From positions 372,001 through 436,000 of the forward strand of contig NZ_JABEQE010000002.1 of NCBI RefSeq assembly GCF_014174375.1: a stretch of 64,000 bases of DNA, in the 5' to 3' direction. The notes under the pieces are model-generated. The model did no database searches. It had not been told where the DNA came from and was given only the letters and a program-made list of their open reading frames with translations. Positions within the stretch are counted from its first letter, which is position 1. Each line of letters opens with the position of its first letter. A program made the translations under genes and the position numbers. Source of the DNA: Gluconacetobacter asukensis (GTDB lineage: Bacteria; Pseudomonadota; Alphaproteobacteria; Acetobacterales; Acetobacteraceae). Shown here piece after piece: positions 8,551-16,923 of the stretch.

Positions 8551-9644
8551 GCTTCCCCTTCAGGCGCCGTCAGCGACGCCGCCAGTTCCGGGAACAGGCG
8601 CAGCGGCGTGTCCGTCCCCATGCGAACGGCCACGTCCAGCCGCTCGGTCCCATCCGGGCCGACCCCGATGGTCAGCCAGTCATCCCACAGCCCCGCCGCG
8701 CGCAGCGCCGCCAGCAGGCCGGGCCCGGCCTCGACCAGGGCCCACAGCACACCCGCCGCGCCCAGCATCTCGGGCAGGCGGGTGATGTCATCGCAGATCC
8801 ATACGTCGAATCCCCGCGCGGCCGCGCTCGCGCGCCAGTCCGCCGGTACCCGGCCCTTGCGGTCGCAAACAGCCAGCAGACGGGGCGCACGGTCCGCATG
8901 ATCGGCCACCCGGCGCACATCCAGCCCCGGCCGGTCGGCCAGCACGGTGCCGCTGCCGGTCACGATCGCGTCGGTCGCCCGCCGCAGCCGGTGGGCCAGC
9001 GTCAACGCGGCATCCGATGTAAAGGTGGTCTGCCCGGCGGGCGGGATCATGGAGCCGGAGGCATCCACCGCCTGCTTGACCGTCAGCCACGCCCGCCCGG
9101 TGCGCGACCAGTGGGCGAACGGCGCGATCAGCGCCCGGCACGCGGCGGCCGGTTCCGCACCCTGGTCCAGCACGTGCACGGCACATCCCCCGGCACGCAG
9201 GCGGTCGATGCCACCGCCGGCGACACGCGGATTGGGGTCGGCCACGCCCACCCACACGGTGCGGATCGGCGACGCCAGGATGGCTTCCGAACACGGGCCG
9301 GTGCGGCCGGTATGGTTGCAGGGTTCCAGCGTCACCACCGCGATGGCGGCGCGCGCCATCAGTCCCTGTTCGGCACATTGGCGCAGGGCCAGGGCTTCGG
9401 CATGCGGCATGCCCGCGCGATGATGGGCGGCGATGGTCAGGATGTCGCCATGCCGGTCGAGAATGGCGCAGCCGACGGGGGGATTGGGGGCGGTGGCGCC
9501 CACGAACCGCGCGGCCTCGTCGATCGCGGCGCGAAAGGCGCGCGCGATCAGCGGCCACGCAACAGGGCAGGGCAGGGCGGCAGGCACGGATCGGCCGGGC
9601 GGGGCATGCCCCGCTCCATCAGACTCCGCATTGACCGCAGACAT
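8532..9644 (-). CDS. ribD: Bifunctional pyrimidine deaminase / reductase RibD
   Basis: First gene of the riboflavin operon. The N-terminal deaminase domain has the zinc site HAEALALRQ and PCNHTGRTGPC, preceded by APNPPVGCAI. The C-terminal reductase domain carries RLRRATDAIVTGSGTVLADRP. The reductase half is slightly divergent from the usual DGRIA..G.S pattern but is unbroken. Start choice: ATG 9644 gives 370 residues; ATG 9665 adds MGPLVLA and is equally compatible with the riboswitch, whose 3' end lies 67 bases upstream of 9665. The frame continues further into the riboswitch, but those codons are not expected to be translated. Confidence 0.92.
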   Translation of the reverse strand: MSAVNAESDGAGHAPPGRSVPAALPCPVAWPLIARAFRAAIDEAARFVGATAPNPPVGCAILDRHGDILTIAAHHRAGMPHAEALALRQCAEQGLMARAAIAVVTLEPCNHTGRTGPCSEAILASPIRTVWVGVADPNPRVAGGGIDRLRAGGCAVHVLDQGAEPAAACRALIAPFAHWSRTGRAWLTVKQAVDASGSMIPPAGQTTFTSDAALTLAHRLRRATDAIVTGSGTVLADRPGLDVRRVADHADRAPRLLAVCDRKGRVPADWRASAAARGFDVWICDDITRLPEMLGAAGVLWALVEAGPGLLAALRAAGLWDDWLTIGVGPDGTERLDVAVRMGTDTPLRLFPELAASLTAPEGEACFPAS

Positions 9645-9731
9645 AGCCAAAACCAATGGTCCCATCCAGCGGACGGACCCGGGGCACACCAGCCCGACGA
9701 CACGCCACGAATGGCGCGCCTTGCGGACATC

Positions 9732-9890
9732 GTTCTCTCTCATCCGGACTATGACCGTCGGCTCCGGAATCACACCGGATCTGCTGTCCCCGCCCGGCCA
9801 CAGGGCCAGACGGGCGCTCGCGGGCTTATGCGCGGCACGATGGCCGGGCGCAATTACCGCCGGTGGGGATTTTCACCCCGCCCCGAGAAC
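9732..9890 (-). promoter_or_regulatory. FMN riboswitch (RFN element)
   Basis: Read on the minus strand, the element starts GTTCTCGGGGCGGGGTGAAA and includes TCCCCACCGGCGGTAA, GCCCGCGAGC and GATTCCGGAGCCGACGGT. It closes with AGTCCGGATGAGAGAGAAC. These are the conserved RFN blocks in correct order, and the outer ends GTTCTC and GAGAAC pair to form P1. FMN binding normally represses riboflavin operons by termination or by masking the ribosome site. Here it lies 67-88 bases upstream of the two possible ribD starts and controls ribD-ribE-ribBA-ribH. Confidence 0.97.
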
Positions 9891-9988
9891 GTCAGTTCAG
9901 CCGGCTACAGGAACCGGCACATCGACAGTATTGGGCAAGGGCCCGCAGGAATGCAAGAGGCATGCCTGCGGGCGCCTCCGCCCGACGG

Positions 9989-10195
9989 TTATCGTTCCGA
10001 CGCGCCGGTCGAGTGGGTTATCGCCTTCTGCGACGCATTGGCCCCCCGCGACACGTCATGCCCGACCGAACTGACGTCCTGCCCGGCACCGCGCATCGTA
10101 TTGCAGGCCGACAGTCCGGCCGACAGGCCCAGCATGGCGACGACCAGCAGGGCGGTACGGGCCATGCCGGAAGCGGGGAAATGTGACTGGTCCAT
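9989..10195 (-). CDS. Entericidin-like small lipoprotein
   Basis: A short protein with a signal peptide ending in a lipobox (LSAC), followed by NTMRGAGQDVSSVGHDVSR, which matches the entericidin A/B family (CNTxxGxGxD). Members are tiny membrane-anchored lipoproteins of uncertain role, first described as a bacteriolytic toxin/antidote pair in E. coli. The ATG at 10165 would give the shortest, most typical signal peptide; 10195 adds ten residues. It stands alone, transcribed toward the FMN riboswitch. Confidence 0.72.
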   Translation of the reverse strand: MDQSHFPASGMARTALLVVAMLGLSAGLSACNTMRGAGQDVSSVGHDVSRGANASQKAITHSTGASER

Positions 10196-10290
10196 GGAAG
10201 CCTCCCTCATGGATTGATATTACTCAAGAAACCCAGGTGACGGCCGAGAGTTCCCGATCGCTCTCCGGCCCGGCCGCAACCCCCTGGCGG

Positions 10291-11063
10291 ATGGAGCATG
10301 CCGAGACGATGAGACATTCCGGACGACGGACGATCCTGCAGACAATGCTGGCCGTGGGCGGGGCAGGGCTCGCGGCCGGCTGCGCCAGCCCCCCATCCGG
10401 GCGGTTCGCTGCGGTCGACCGGCCGGCGAGCGGTTCGTCTACAGCGACATCAATTTCATCACGCTGGGGCTACTGGTCGAGCACCTGTCACATCAGAGCC
10501 TCGCCCAGTATGAGCAGACCCGCATCCTCTCTCCGCTGGGCATGGCACACTCATGCTTCCTCCCGCCCCCCGCCTGGTACCCCACCATTGCCCCCACCCA
10601 GTTCGACGAACATGGCGCGATGCTGCGCGGTATCGTCCATGATCCCACGGCCCGGCGCATGGGCGGCGTGGCGGGCCATGCCGGGCTGTTTTCCGACGCC
10701 GCCGACATGACCGTCTATGCCCAGGCCCTGCTGGACCGCCGGGCTGGCCGCCCCAGCGCCTTCCCTCTGAAACCCGAAACCCTGGTACTGATGACCACGC
10801 CGCAGCAACCGCCCGGCAAGGATGATTTGCGGGGACTGGGCTGGGATATCCGCACGCACTATTCCTCGCCCCGGGGCGATGTGTTTCCCGTAGGTTCGTT
10901 CGGTCATACCGGCTTCACAGGCACCTCGCTGTGGATGGATCCCGACAGCGACAGTTTCGTGCTGATCCTCACCAACCGGGTGCATCCGTCGGGCGGTCAC
11001 AGCATCGTGCGCCTGCGTCACGATGTTGCGACCGAGGCCGCCCGCGCCCTGCTGGCGCACTGA
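10291..11063 (+). pseudogene. Serine beta-lactamase-family hydrolase with internal deletion
   Basis: The 5' part (from ATG 10291) encodes a lipoprotein-type signal (MLAVGGAGLAAGCAS) and the start of a class C-like hydrolase domain (SGRFAAVDR). Immediately after this, at about 10420, the similarity switches frame to PAGERFVYSDINFITLG, which in intact homologues lies well over a hundred residues downstream. The rest, with the YSD motif, GVAGHAGLFS and the HTGFTG box, runs intact to 11063. The missing segment includes the SxxK nucleophile, and the junction is out of frame, so no active esterase/beta-lactamase can be made. A start inside the 3' part at 10542 could only yield an inactive fragment. 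Confidence 0.75.
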
Positions 11064-11168
11064 CAGCGGATCGCCTGACACCATATCCCGGTTCTAACGG
11101 CATCCCTCTCGATGGAGAATTCCGATGGCTTCTTTCACCATCACCCCGCTCATTCTGGCAGGACGTAC

Positions 11169-11663
11169 ATGACGACCTCTCCTGATCCGACCGGTGATAT
11201 CCTGCCGCCGCCTCCCGGCTTCGTTCCCCTGCCAGACTCCCTGGCCAGTGGTTTCAATGTCGCAAGCGGTGGCTTTCTGGTCGCTCAGGAAGCGGGCGCG
11301 CTGATTGGCGGTTTTCGTGTAACCGCTGCGTGCTGCAATCGGGCGGGCTTCTGTCATGGCGGCAGGCTGGCGACCGTGTGCGATATCTTCCTGGCGCTGG
11401 CGGTCGTCTTTCGGGAGGATCTGCGCGACGATTTCTTGCCCACCGTGTCGCTGACGATGGATTTCATGGCGCCGGTAGCCCGGGGTGTCTGGGCCGAATT
11501 GCAGGCGGACACGCTGCGCATCACCCGCAGCCTGGTCTTCGCGCAGGGGCTGGTAACGGTGGATGGCATCCCGGCCGCGCGTGCCAGTGCCGTCTATCAC
11601 CGCACCCCGCCCGCCCGCGACAGTGCGAATTCCATGGGCGCGATCCTGCGCGCCCTTCTGTAA
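11169..11663 (+). CDS. PaaI-type hotdog thioesterase
   Basis: A 164-residue hotdog-fold protein. The segment CNRAGFCHGGRLATVCD is the family's substrate-binding helix (HGG followed by an acidic residue), and PTVSLTMDFMAPVARG is the central strand. Such proteins hydrolyse acyl-CoA or aryl-CoA thioesters in the cytoplasm; the substrate cannot be predicted. ATG 11169 was chosen because the 19 codons upstream show no similarity. It follows the broken hydrolase gene on the same strand after a 105-base gap. Confidence 0.8.
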   Translation: MTTSPDPTGDILPPPPGFVPLPDSLASGFNVASGGFLVAQEAGALIGGFRVTAACCNRAGFCHGGRLATVCDIFLALAVVFREDLRDDFLPTVSLTMDFMAPVARGVWAELQADTLRITRSLVFAQGLVTVDGIPAARASAVYHRTPPARDSANSMGAILRALL

Positions 11664-11676
11664 TGGGACGCCGCCT

Positions 11677-12603
11677 TTAGTGGGCTGCGGTAACCGTCGT
11701 GGGGTCGAACGCACGATTGAGCAGCAGGGCCAGGCGGACTCCCGCCTTCTTCAGCTGTTCCGTGACGACACCGCGCGCCATGGCGTCATATCCCGGCGGC
11801 AGGGCCATGGGGGCGGCGTCCTGCTGGCATCCCGGAGGTGAGCCGAGGCTGTATGCGTCAGCGCGGGCCAGTTCGAAATTCTCCAGGACCCATGCCTTCG
11901 GATCGCCCTGTTCCCATCCCTGTTTCTGGCCGGTGGTGATTTCGTGGAACAGTTGCTCGGCCAGGTGCTGCGCATTCGGATCGACTTCCGACACCGCCAC
12001 GGTATCCCAGTAGCTGTGCAGGTTGACGGTGCGCGGGCCGCCCAGTGCCAGACGCACGCAATTGCCGCCCTTGTCGTGATTGTCGGCCGCATGCAGCGGC
12101 TGATGCATGTCCGCCACGAAATGAACGACATATTTCAGCGCCAGAGCGCGTTCGTCCGGGCTGGTCGCCGGATCGGCGAGTTCATGTTCGAAGGCGTCCA
12201 GACGGTCGATGACGCAGTCCTTTGCCGGCCCGGCGCTGGCGGGCACCGAGGAGGCAGGAAAGCCATGGCAGGCCGATGCCAGGTCGGGATGATCGATCTC
12301 GATATCGACGAAGTGCCACTCCCCGGTTTCGGGATGCGTGCGGCGCCAGACATCCGCCCAGACCGCGCGTGACATCAGGTCGGACCCGGTGAGGGTGTCA
12401 TGGTCGCTGGCCAGGATCGTATCGACGGTGTGTCGGCTGGCGGGCGTCAGGTAATCCCAGGCCAGGGCCGCGATCACCTGATGGCCCTCGACGCCCCATG
12501 CGCCGGCTTTCTGCGGCACGGCCAGAAATCCCAGCAGCAGCGAAGCCGCCCCGATCACGCCCATGCCCGCGCGCCTGCTATTTCTCCACACCCGGTCGGC
12601 CAT
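11677..12603 (-). CDS. Secreted S1/P1-family nuclease
   Basis: A 308-residue zinc-dependent nuclease of the S1/P1 and phospholipase C fold. After a signal peptide ending near KAGAWGVEGHQV, the mature protein would start with the zinc-ligand Trp. Further family ligands appear in WADVW (Asp), WHFVDIEID, HFVADMHQPLHAADNHDKGG and NLHSYWD. It should cleave single-stranded nucleic acids in the periplasm or outside the cell. It is convergent with the thioesterase (13 bases apart). Confidence 0.9.
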   Translation of the reverse strand: MADRVWRNSRRAGMGVIGAASLLLGFLAVPQKAGAWGVEGHQVIAALAWDYLTPASRHTVDTILASDHDTLTGSDLMSRAVWADVWRRTHPETGEWHFVDIEIDHPDLASACHGFPASSVPASAGPAKDCVIDRLDAFEHELADPATSPDERALALKYVVHFVADMHQPLHAADNHDKGGNCVRLALGGPRTVNLHSYWDTVAVSEVDPNAQHLAEQLFHEITTGQKQGWEQGDPKAWVLENFELARADAYSLGSPPGCQQDAAPMALPPGYDAMARGVVTEQLKKAGVRLALLLNRAFDPTTVTAAH

Positions 12604-12775
12604 GCTTCCCCCTCGCCGCTTTCACCCGTCCGGTGCCCACCGCCGGAAGGTGGCGGTACTCTGCCATGCCCGCTCGCCCTCTGGAACCGCATCCGGCTCT
12701 TGTCATGGAGATGAAAAAAATCGCTCAAGGGGGGTTGTCGTTTCCCGACCTCTCGGTTAAACAGCGCCCCACGAC

Positions 12776-12852
12776 GCACCCGTAGCTCAATTGGATAGAG
12801 CACCAGACTACGAATCTGGGGGTTAGAGGTTCGAGTCCTTTCGGGTGCGCCA
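12776..12852 (+). tRNA. tRNA-Arg (ACG)
   Basis: A 77-base cloverleaf. The acceptor arms GCACCCG and CGGGTGC pair perfectly, the D-arm reads AGCTCAATTGGATAGAGC, the anticodon stem CAGA/TCTG encloses CTACGAA (anticodon ACG), and the T-arm is GAGGTTCGAGTCCTTT. CCA is encoded at 12850-12852. The wobble A would be converted to inosine by TadA to read CGN codons. Confidence 0.97.
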
Positions 12853-12972
12853 TTCTCCTTAAAAATCAGATGCCTGGTTCTCGGTATTCGAGGGGTGGAC
12901 TCTTGCGGGCTTCGCCGGTCTCATGCCCGGGAAGGGCGTGGCACGCGTGAGGCGGAAGAAGGGCGAGGTCCG

Positions 12973-13320
12973 ATGTTCTTCGTGCTCAAGGCGGCATTGT
13001 CCGGCATCATCATTGCCGTGGTTTCGACCGTAGCGCGACGGTATCCTGGCTTCGGCGCCCTGATCGCGTCACTCCCGCTGATTTCGATATTGGGCATGCT
13101 CTGGCTCTGGCAGGAGACCCGGGACCCGGTGCGGATGGAGGCCCATGTCAGTGCCACCTTCTGGTATGTCATCCCGTCGCTGCCGATGTTTCTGCTGATT
13201 CCGTGGATGATGCGGCATGGCCTCCCTTTCTATGGCGCGCTGGCAGTGGGATGCGGTGTTACAGTATTGCTTTACGGACTGAGCGTGTGGTGCGCGGGAC
13301 GAATGAGTATAGGCTTGTAA
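12973..13320 (+). CDS. DUF3147 membrane protein
   Basis: A 115-residue hydrophobic protein with four predicted membrane segments (about residues 2-22, 28-46, 60-78 and 85-107). It carries the DUF3147-like pattern VSTVARRYPGFGALIASLPL. The function of the family is unknown. ATG 12973 is preceded by a weak GAGG; 26 further in-frame codons upstream are polar and unlikely to be translated. It lies downstream of the tRNA. Confidence 0.75.
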   Translation: MFFVLKAALSGIIIAVVSTVARRYPGFGALIASLPLISILGMLWLWQETRDPVRMEAHVSATFWYVIPSLPMFLLIPWMMRHGLPFYGALAVGCGVTVLLYGLSVWCAGRMSIGL

Positions 13321-13347
13321 GAACGAAATGCTGCGCTGATTTCTTGT

Positions 13348-13411
13348 CTTTCTGAAGAAAGGCAAAAAAATTCTCGAATTACCTGAAATTTTTGATTCTT
13401 TAAAAAAGAAT
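13348..13411. repeat. Degenerate copy of the A/B palindrome pair
   Basis: A CTTTC-TGAA-GAAAG hairpin followed by CAAAAAAA, then 33 bases later ATTCTTTAAAAAAGAAT. The layout (TGAA-loop palindrome, A-tract, second T/A palindrome) resembles the better copies at 16.6, 25.6 and 48.9 kb but with shorter stems. It follows the DUF3147 stop and could terminate that transcript. Confidence 0.45.
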
Positions 13412-13568
13412 ATAATACTGCCATCATGACCCAATCCGGCATCGTGGATATTCATAATATTCTCTATAGATGCCTTGGGTATTGGAAAAAATCGGCATGA
13501 TCTGTCGCCGAGCTTGTGTCCGGAAATGGTGGCGGAATAGGGCGCCCTGAAAAGAAATGTGTGCCATA

Positions 13569-13850
13569 ATGAAACGAGCCGCGGTCGTTGCCATGGTCGC
13601 ATTTGCGCTGTCAGGTTGCGCGTATTCTGCTGCTCGGCACGATGACCCTCGTGCTGTCCTGTTTCGTCACGTGGATGGGGACCCCTCCGTGGACGGGTCT
13701 GCCGGCATGGCGGACGACGGCAAGATGCATGGCCAGGTCACGTTGGGCGTGGCTTCAGGTTCCGGCCGGGGTGCGGTACCGATGAGTTCCGCCAATGTCA
13801 CGAATGTATTGCCTGGCGTCAGCATCGGGGAAACGTTGTGGGGGCGGTAG
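13569..13850 (+). CDS. Small lipoprotein of unknown function
   Basis: A 93-residue protein starting MKRAAVVAMVAFALSGCAYS, a short signal peptide with an LSGC lipobox. The mature part is polar, with no motif I recognise (DDGKMHGQVTLGVASGSGRG and NVTNVLPGVSIGETLWG). It may be anchored in a cell membrane. It lies 134 bases upstream of the phytochrome gene on the same strand; an upstream start at 13557 would only add three residues before the signal peptide. Confidence 0.55.
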   Translation: MKRAAVVAMVAFALSGCAYSAARHDDPRAVLFRHVDGDPSVDGSAGMADDGKMHGQVTLGVASGSGRGAVPMSSANVTNVLPGVSIGETLWGR

Positions 13851-13984
13851 GGTTGCGATGGGTATGAGGGAGGACGCCAGATGGCAGGCAACAGGGTCCC
13901 TGGTCTATCGGGATGGCGAACGGATGGGCACGCGGCGGGCCGGACCTGGCGGCCACCCATCGGGGCGCAACCGCGAAGCACCTC

Positions 13985-16546
13985 ATGACGAACAGTGATG
14001 ACGATCGGCGCTTTTGCCACCAGGCGGACCTGACCGATTGTGATTGCGAACCTATCCATTTGCCGGCTCATATACAGCCCAATGGCTGTCTGCTGGCATT
14101 CTCCGAGTCCGGGCATTGCCTGACCCGTTTCTCTGAAAACGCGGCCGTCGGTCTGAATCTGCCGGCGCTTCGGATCGGCATGTCCCTCGGGGAATGCGTC
14201 GGGGCGGCCGAGGCCTCGATCCTGGGCTTGCCGTTCTGCAAGCATGTTGGCCGGCCGGCTATCTGCTTCGATGTCGAACTGCCGACCGGCCTGCGCCGGG
14301 ACGTTACCGTTCACCGCACGGGAGACGAAATCGTCATCGAGTTCGAGGCGCCGGCGCCAGCAAGGCTTCACGCGCATCTGGCCGCGCAGCAGCGCATGGT
14401 CCTGGAATGCCTGCGCGACCCGGCGGATGTTCGGACCCTTCTGGAAAACGCCGCCACGGCGCTCCGCGAGGCGTTCGACTATGACCGCGTGATGATCTAC
14501 CGCTTCGCTCCGGACTGGTCGGGCCAGGTCGTGGCCGAAGACCGGAAGGACGGACTGGAGAGTTTTCTCGGACAGCATTTTCCCGCCAGCGACATGCCCG
14601 TGCAGGCTCGGGACCTCTACAGGTGGCTGCTGATCCGTGTCATCGGGGATGCGCTGCTCCCTTCCGTTGCGCTGGTCGAGGAGGCCGGACTGGCAGCGCT
14701 GAACATGTCGTTCATGCATCTGCGCGGCATTTCGCATGTCCATTACGAATATCTGGCCAACCTGGGGGTACGCGCCTCCATGTTCCTTTCGCTGATCGTC
14801 GATGGCGCCCTGTGGGGGCTGGTTATCTGCCATCATTACACGCCGCGTGGGATGTTCATGGCGGAGCGGATCGCGGCGAAAATGCTTGGCGAATATCTCG
14901 CCCTGCAGATCATGGGCCTTAACCGTTCCCGGAGGCTCAGCCTGGTGCGCGATGCGCATCTGTTCTTTTCCCGCCTTATCAGGGACGCTTCGGGTACGGC
15001 GGGCCTTGCCCATTATACCCATGGCCACCTGCCTGAACTGCTGAAGCTCCTGCCCTGTGACGGCGGTGGTCTCTGGAAGGATCGGCAGTGGCACATGTCA
15101 GGACTTGCCCTGCCGGAAGCCGATATTCGGATGCTGCTGGAGCATGCCGGAACGGCCACGACCAACCAGATCTGGTACACCGACAGCCTGACCCGTGACT
15201 GTCCGGGCTTTGCGCCCACCGTGCCCGATCTCTGCGGCGCCATGATCATCCCCGTGTGGCCGGAGCAGGAGGACTGCCTGATCCTCTTTCGTCGCGAGAT
15301 CATCCAGACCGTCAAATGGGGTGGCGACCCGGCCGGGACCTATCAACCCTGCTTTCGCGGTCCGCGCTTTCCCCCCCGCAGCGGTTTCGAGGTCTGGACC
15401 GAGGAAGTCCACGGCCGCTCCGCGAGTTGGACGGCCGACGATCTTGAACTTGCAGCGCAGTACCGTTCCGCGCTGATGGAAGTCGTCGCCCGTGCCAGCC
15501 AGCAAAAGCTGCAGGAACGCACGCAGGCGGAAGCCATGCAGCGCATGCTGAACGACGAGTTGAACCATCGCGTCAGAAACATTCTGGCCGTCATTCGTTC
15601 CCTTGTCTCCCGCCTGCCGGAAGAGGGCGACACTGCTGCCAGCTATCGCGAGATAATCGGGAAACGCATCCACGCCTTTGCCAACGCCCATGATCTTGCT
15701 GTCGGCGGCAAGGCGGGAACCTCGTTGCGGGATCTTCTGACCATCGAGCTTGCGCCCTATCGCACCGGCACGAACCCGGTCTCGCTGAGCGGGCCCGACA
15801 TCCGGCTGAATGGGCGTGCCTTGACCTTTCTCGCGCTGCTGTTTCACGAGCTGACCACCAATGCCGTCAAATATGGGGCGCTTTCCGTGCCTGGCGGGGA
15901 CCTGCAGGTGACCTGGCAGCAGGATGCCCCGTCCGAGAGTTGCGCGATCCGCTGGCAGGAACGGGGTGGCCCGCCGGTCCGGCCGCCTGAACGGTCGGGC
16001 TTCGGCAGCCTGCTGATCGACCGCGCCATCAGCCATGACCTCAAGGGAACGGCGAGCCGTCATTTCGATCCGGAAGGGGTGAGCCTGGATATTCGCCTTC
16101 CGTTGGCCGCCATCGTGGAACGTCTGCCCGCCGGCGCTCTTTCTTCTGCTGAAAAGCGGAATGAAGAATCGGGGCCCGCCACCTTGAAAGACCAGAGCAT
16201 CCTTGTCCTGGAAGACGAATTCATCATCGCGATGGAGCTGGAAGACGTGCTGGGGACGGAGCATGGGGCCCGCGTCCACATCGCGTCGACGCTTCAGGCC
16301 GCCTTCGATATCCTGAACAATCACGCGGTCGATCTCGCTATTCTTGATGTCAATATCGACGGGGAGAGTTCCCTGCCCGTCGCGCGGGCCCTGTCCGAAC
16401 GCGGGATTCCGTTCCTGTTCGCCACCGGCTACGGGTCGGCATCGTCGGCGATTGAAGCGTTTCCGGGCGTTCCGGTCCTTGCGAAACCCTATACGATGTC
16501 CAGCGTTGTCGCTGCTCTGGGTAACATGATGCGTCGCGGTGCCTGA
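13985..16546 (+). CDS. Bacteriophytochrome HWE histidine kinase with fused receiver
   Basis: An 853-residue red/far-red photoreceptor. The order is PAS (about 20-120), GAF (about 135-310), PHY (about 320-500), HWE-type kinase (about 515-720) and receiver (about 740-850). The biliverdin-attachment Cys is Cys19, three residues before the conserved EPIH. The GAF core reads FPASDMPVQARDLY, a variant of the usual PASDIP motif, and RGISHVHYEYL supplies the conserved His. The PHY tongue has PRSGFEVW in place of PRxSF. The kinase has ELNHRVRNILAV with the phosphorylated His, and WQERGGPPV. The receiver aspartate lies in AILDVNIDGE. No heme oxygenase gene is adjacent. ATG 13985 matches the family N-terminus. 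Confidence 0.92.
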   Translation: MTNSDDDRRFCHQADLTDCDCEPIHLPAHIQPNGCLLAFSESGHCLTRFSENAAVGLNLPALRIGMSLGECVGAAEASILGLPFCKHVGRPAICFDVELPTGLRRDVTVHRTGDEIVIEFEAPAPARLHAHLAAQQRMVLECLRDPADVRTLLENAATALREAFDYDRVMIYRFAPDWSGQVVAEDRKDGLESFLGQHFPASDMPVQARDLYRWLLIRVIGDALLPSVALVEEAGLAALNMSFMHLRGISHVHYEYLANLGVRASMFLSLIVDGALWGLVICHHYTPRGMFMAERIAAKMLGEYLALQIMGLNRSRRLSLVRDAHLFFSRLIRDASGTAGLAHYTHGHLPELLKLLPCDGGGLWKDRQWHMSGLALPEADIRMLLEHAGTATTNQIWYTDSLTRDCPGFAPTVPDLCGAMIIPVWPEQEDCLILFRREIIQTVKWGGDPAGTYQPCFRGPRFPPRSGFEVWTEEVHGRSASWTADDLELAAQYRSALMEVVARASQQKLQERTQAEAMQRMLNDELNHRVRNILAVIRSLVSRLPEEGDTAASYREIIGKRIHAFANAHDLAVGGKAGTSLRDLLTIELAPYRTGTNPVSLSGPDIRLNGRALTFLALLFHELTTNAVKYGALSVPGGDLQVTWQQDAPSESCAIRWQERGGPPVRPPERSGFGSLLIDRAISHDLKGTASRHFDPEGVSLDIRLPLAAIVERLPAGALSSAEKRNEESGPATLKDQSILVLEDEFIIAMELEDVLGTEHGARVHIASTLQAAFDILNNHAVDLAILDVNIDGESSLPVARALSERGIPFLFATGYGSASSAIEAFPGVPVLAKPYTMSSVVAALGNMMRRGA

Positions 16547-16568
16547 CGGAGACCGTTGCGGCAGTCTT

Positions 16569-16688
16569 GTTCTTTTTTGAAAAAAAGAACCAAAAAACTT
16601 TGATTCGTTCAGGAGCCTTGTGCTTGCGGCAGAGAATGTCCCTGAACGGATAAAAGTCTTTTTGCTTCTTTTTCTTCAGAAAAAGAAG
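16569..16688. terminator. Composite AT-rich palindromes B + A (bidirectional terminator)
   Basis: Palindrome B (GTTCTTTTTT/AAAAAAAGAAC, 16569-16590) is followed by CAAAAAACTTTGATTCGTTCAGG. After a 22-base spacer comes the inverse arrangement: CCTGAACGGATAAAAGTCTTTTTG followed by palindrome A, whose CTTCTTTTTC arm starts at 16665 and ends at 16688. The two halves face each other, so the unit can terminate from both sides. It lies between the phytochrome and the Gly-rich lipoprotein gene. Confidence 0.7.
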
Positions 16689-16711
16689 ATATCCTTAATG
16701 AGGGGCATCCA

Positions 16712-16906
16712 ATGCGAATCCTGACGTTCCTGGCCATAGCGGCCATGGCGGTCTCGCTCTTGGCTTGCGAGGAGCCACGCCACGACGGTCGGCGCGGATA
16801 TCACGGCGATCGTGGCGGCGGATGGGGTGGTGGCGGATACCGCCAGGATTCCGGCGGCGATGGCCGTGGCGGGTATGGTGGCGGCGGAAGACCCGGCGGC
16901 TATTGA
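16712..16906 (+). CDS. Gly-rich small lipoprotein
   Basis: A 64-residue protein with a signal peptide and lipobox (SLLAC), followed by a mature region made almost only of Gly, Arg, Asp and Tyr (GYHGDRGGGWGGGGY, GGYGGGGRPGGY). Such low-complexity tails are disordered; the function is unknown. It is convergent with the LysE gene 17 bases away. Because composition is biased, some doubt about expression remains, but the well-formed lipobox supports a real gene. Confidence 0.55.
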   Translation: MRILTFLAIAAMAVSLLACEEPRHDGRRGYHGDRGGGWGGGGYRQDSGGDGRGGYGGGGRPGGY

Positions 16907-16923
16907 GAGCCGCCGGCGGGCTT

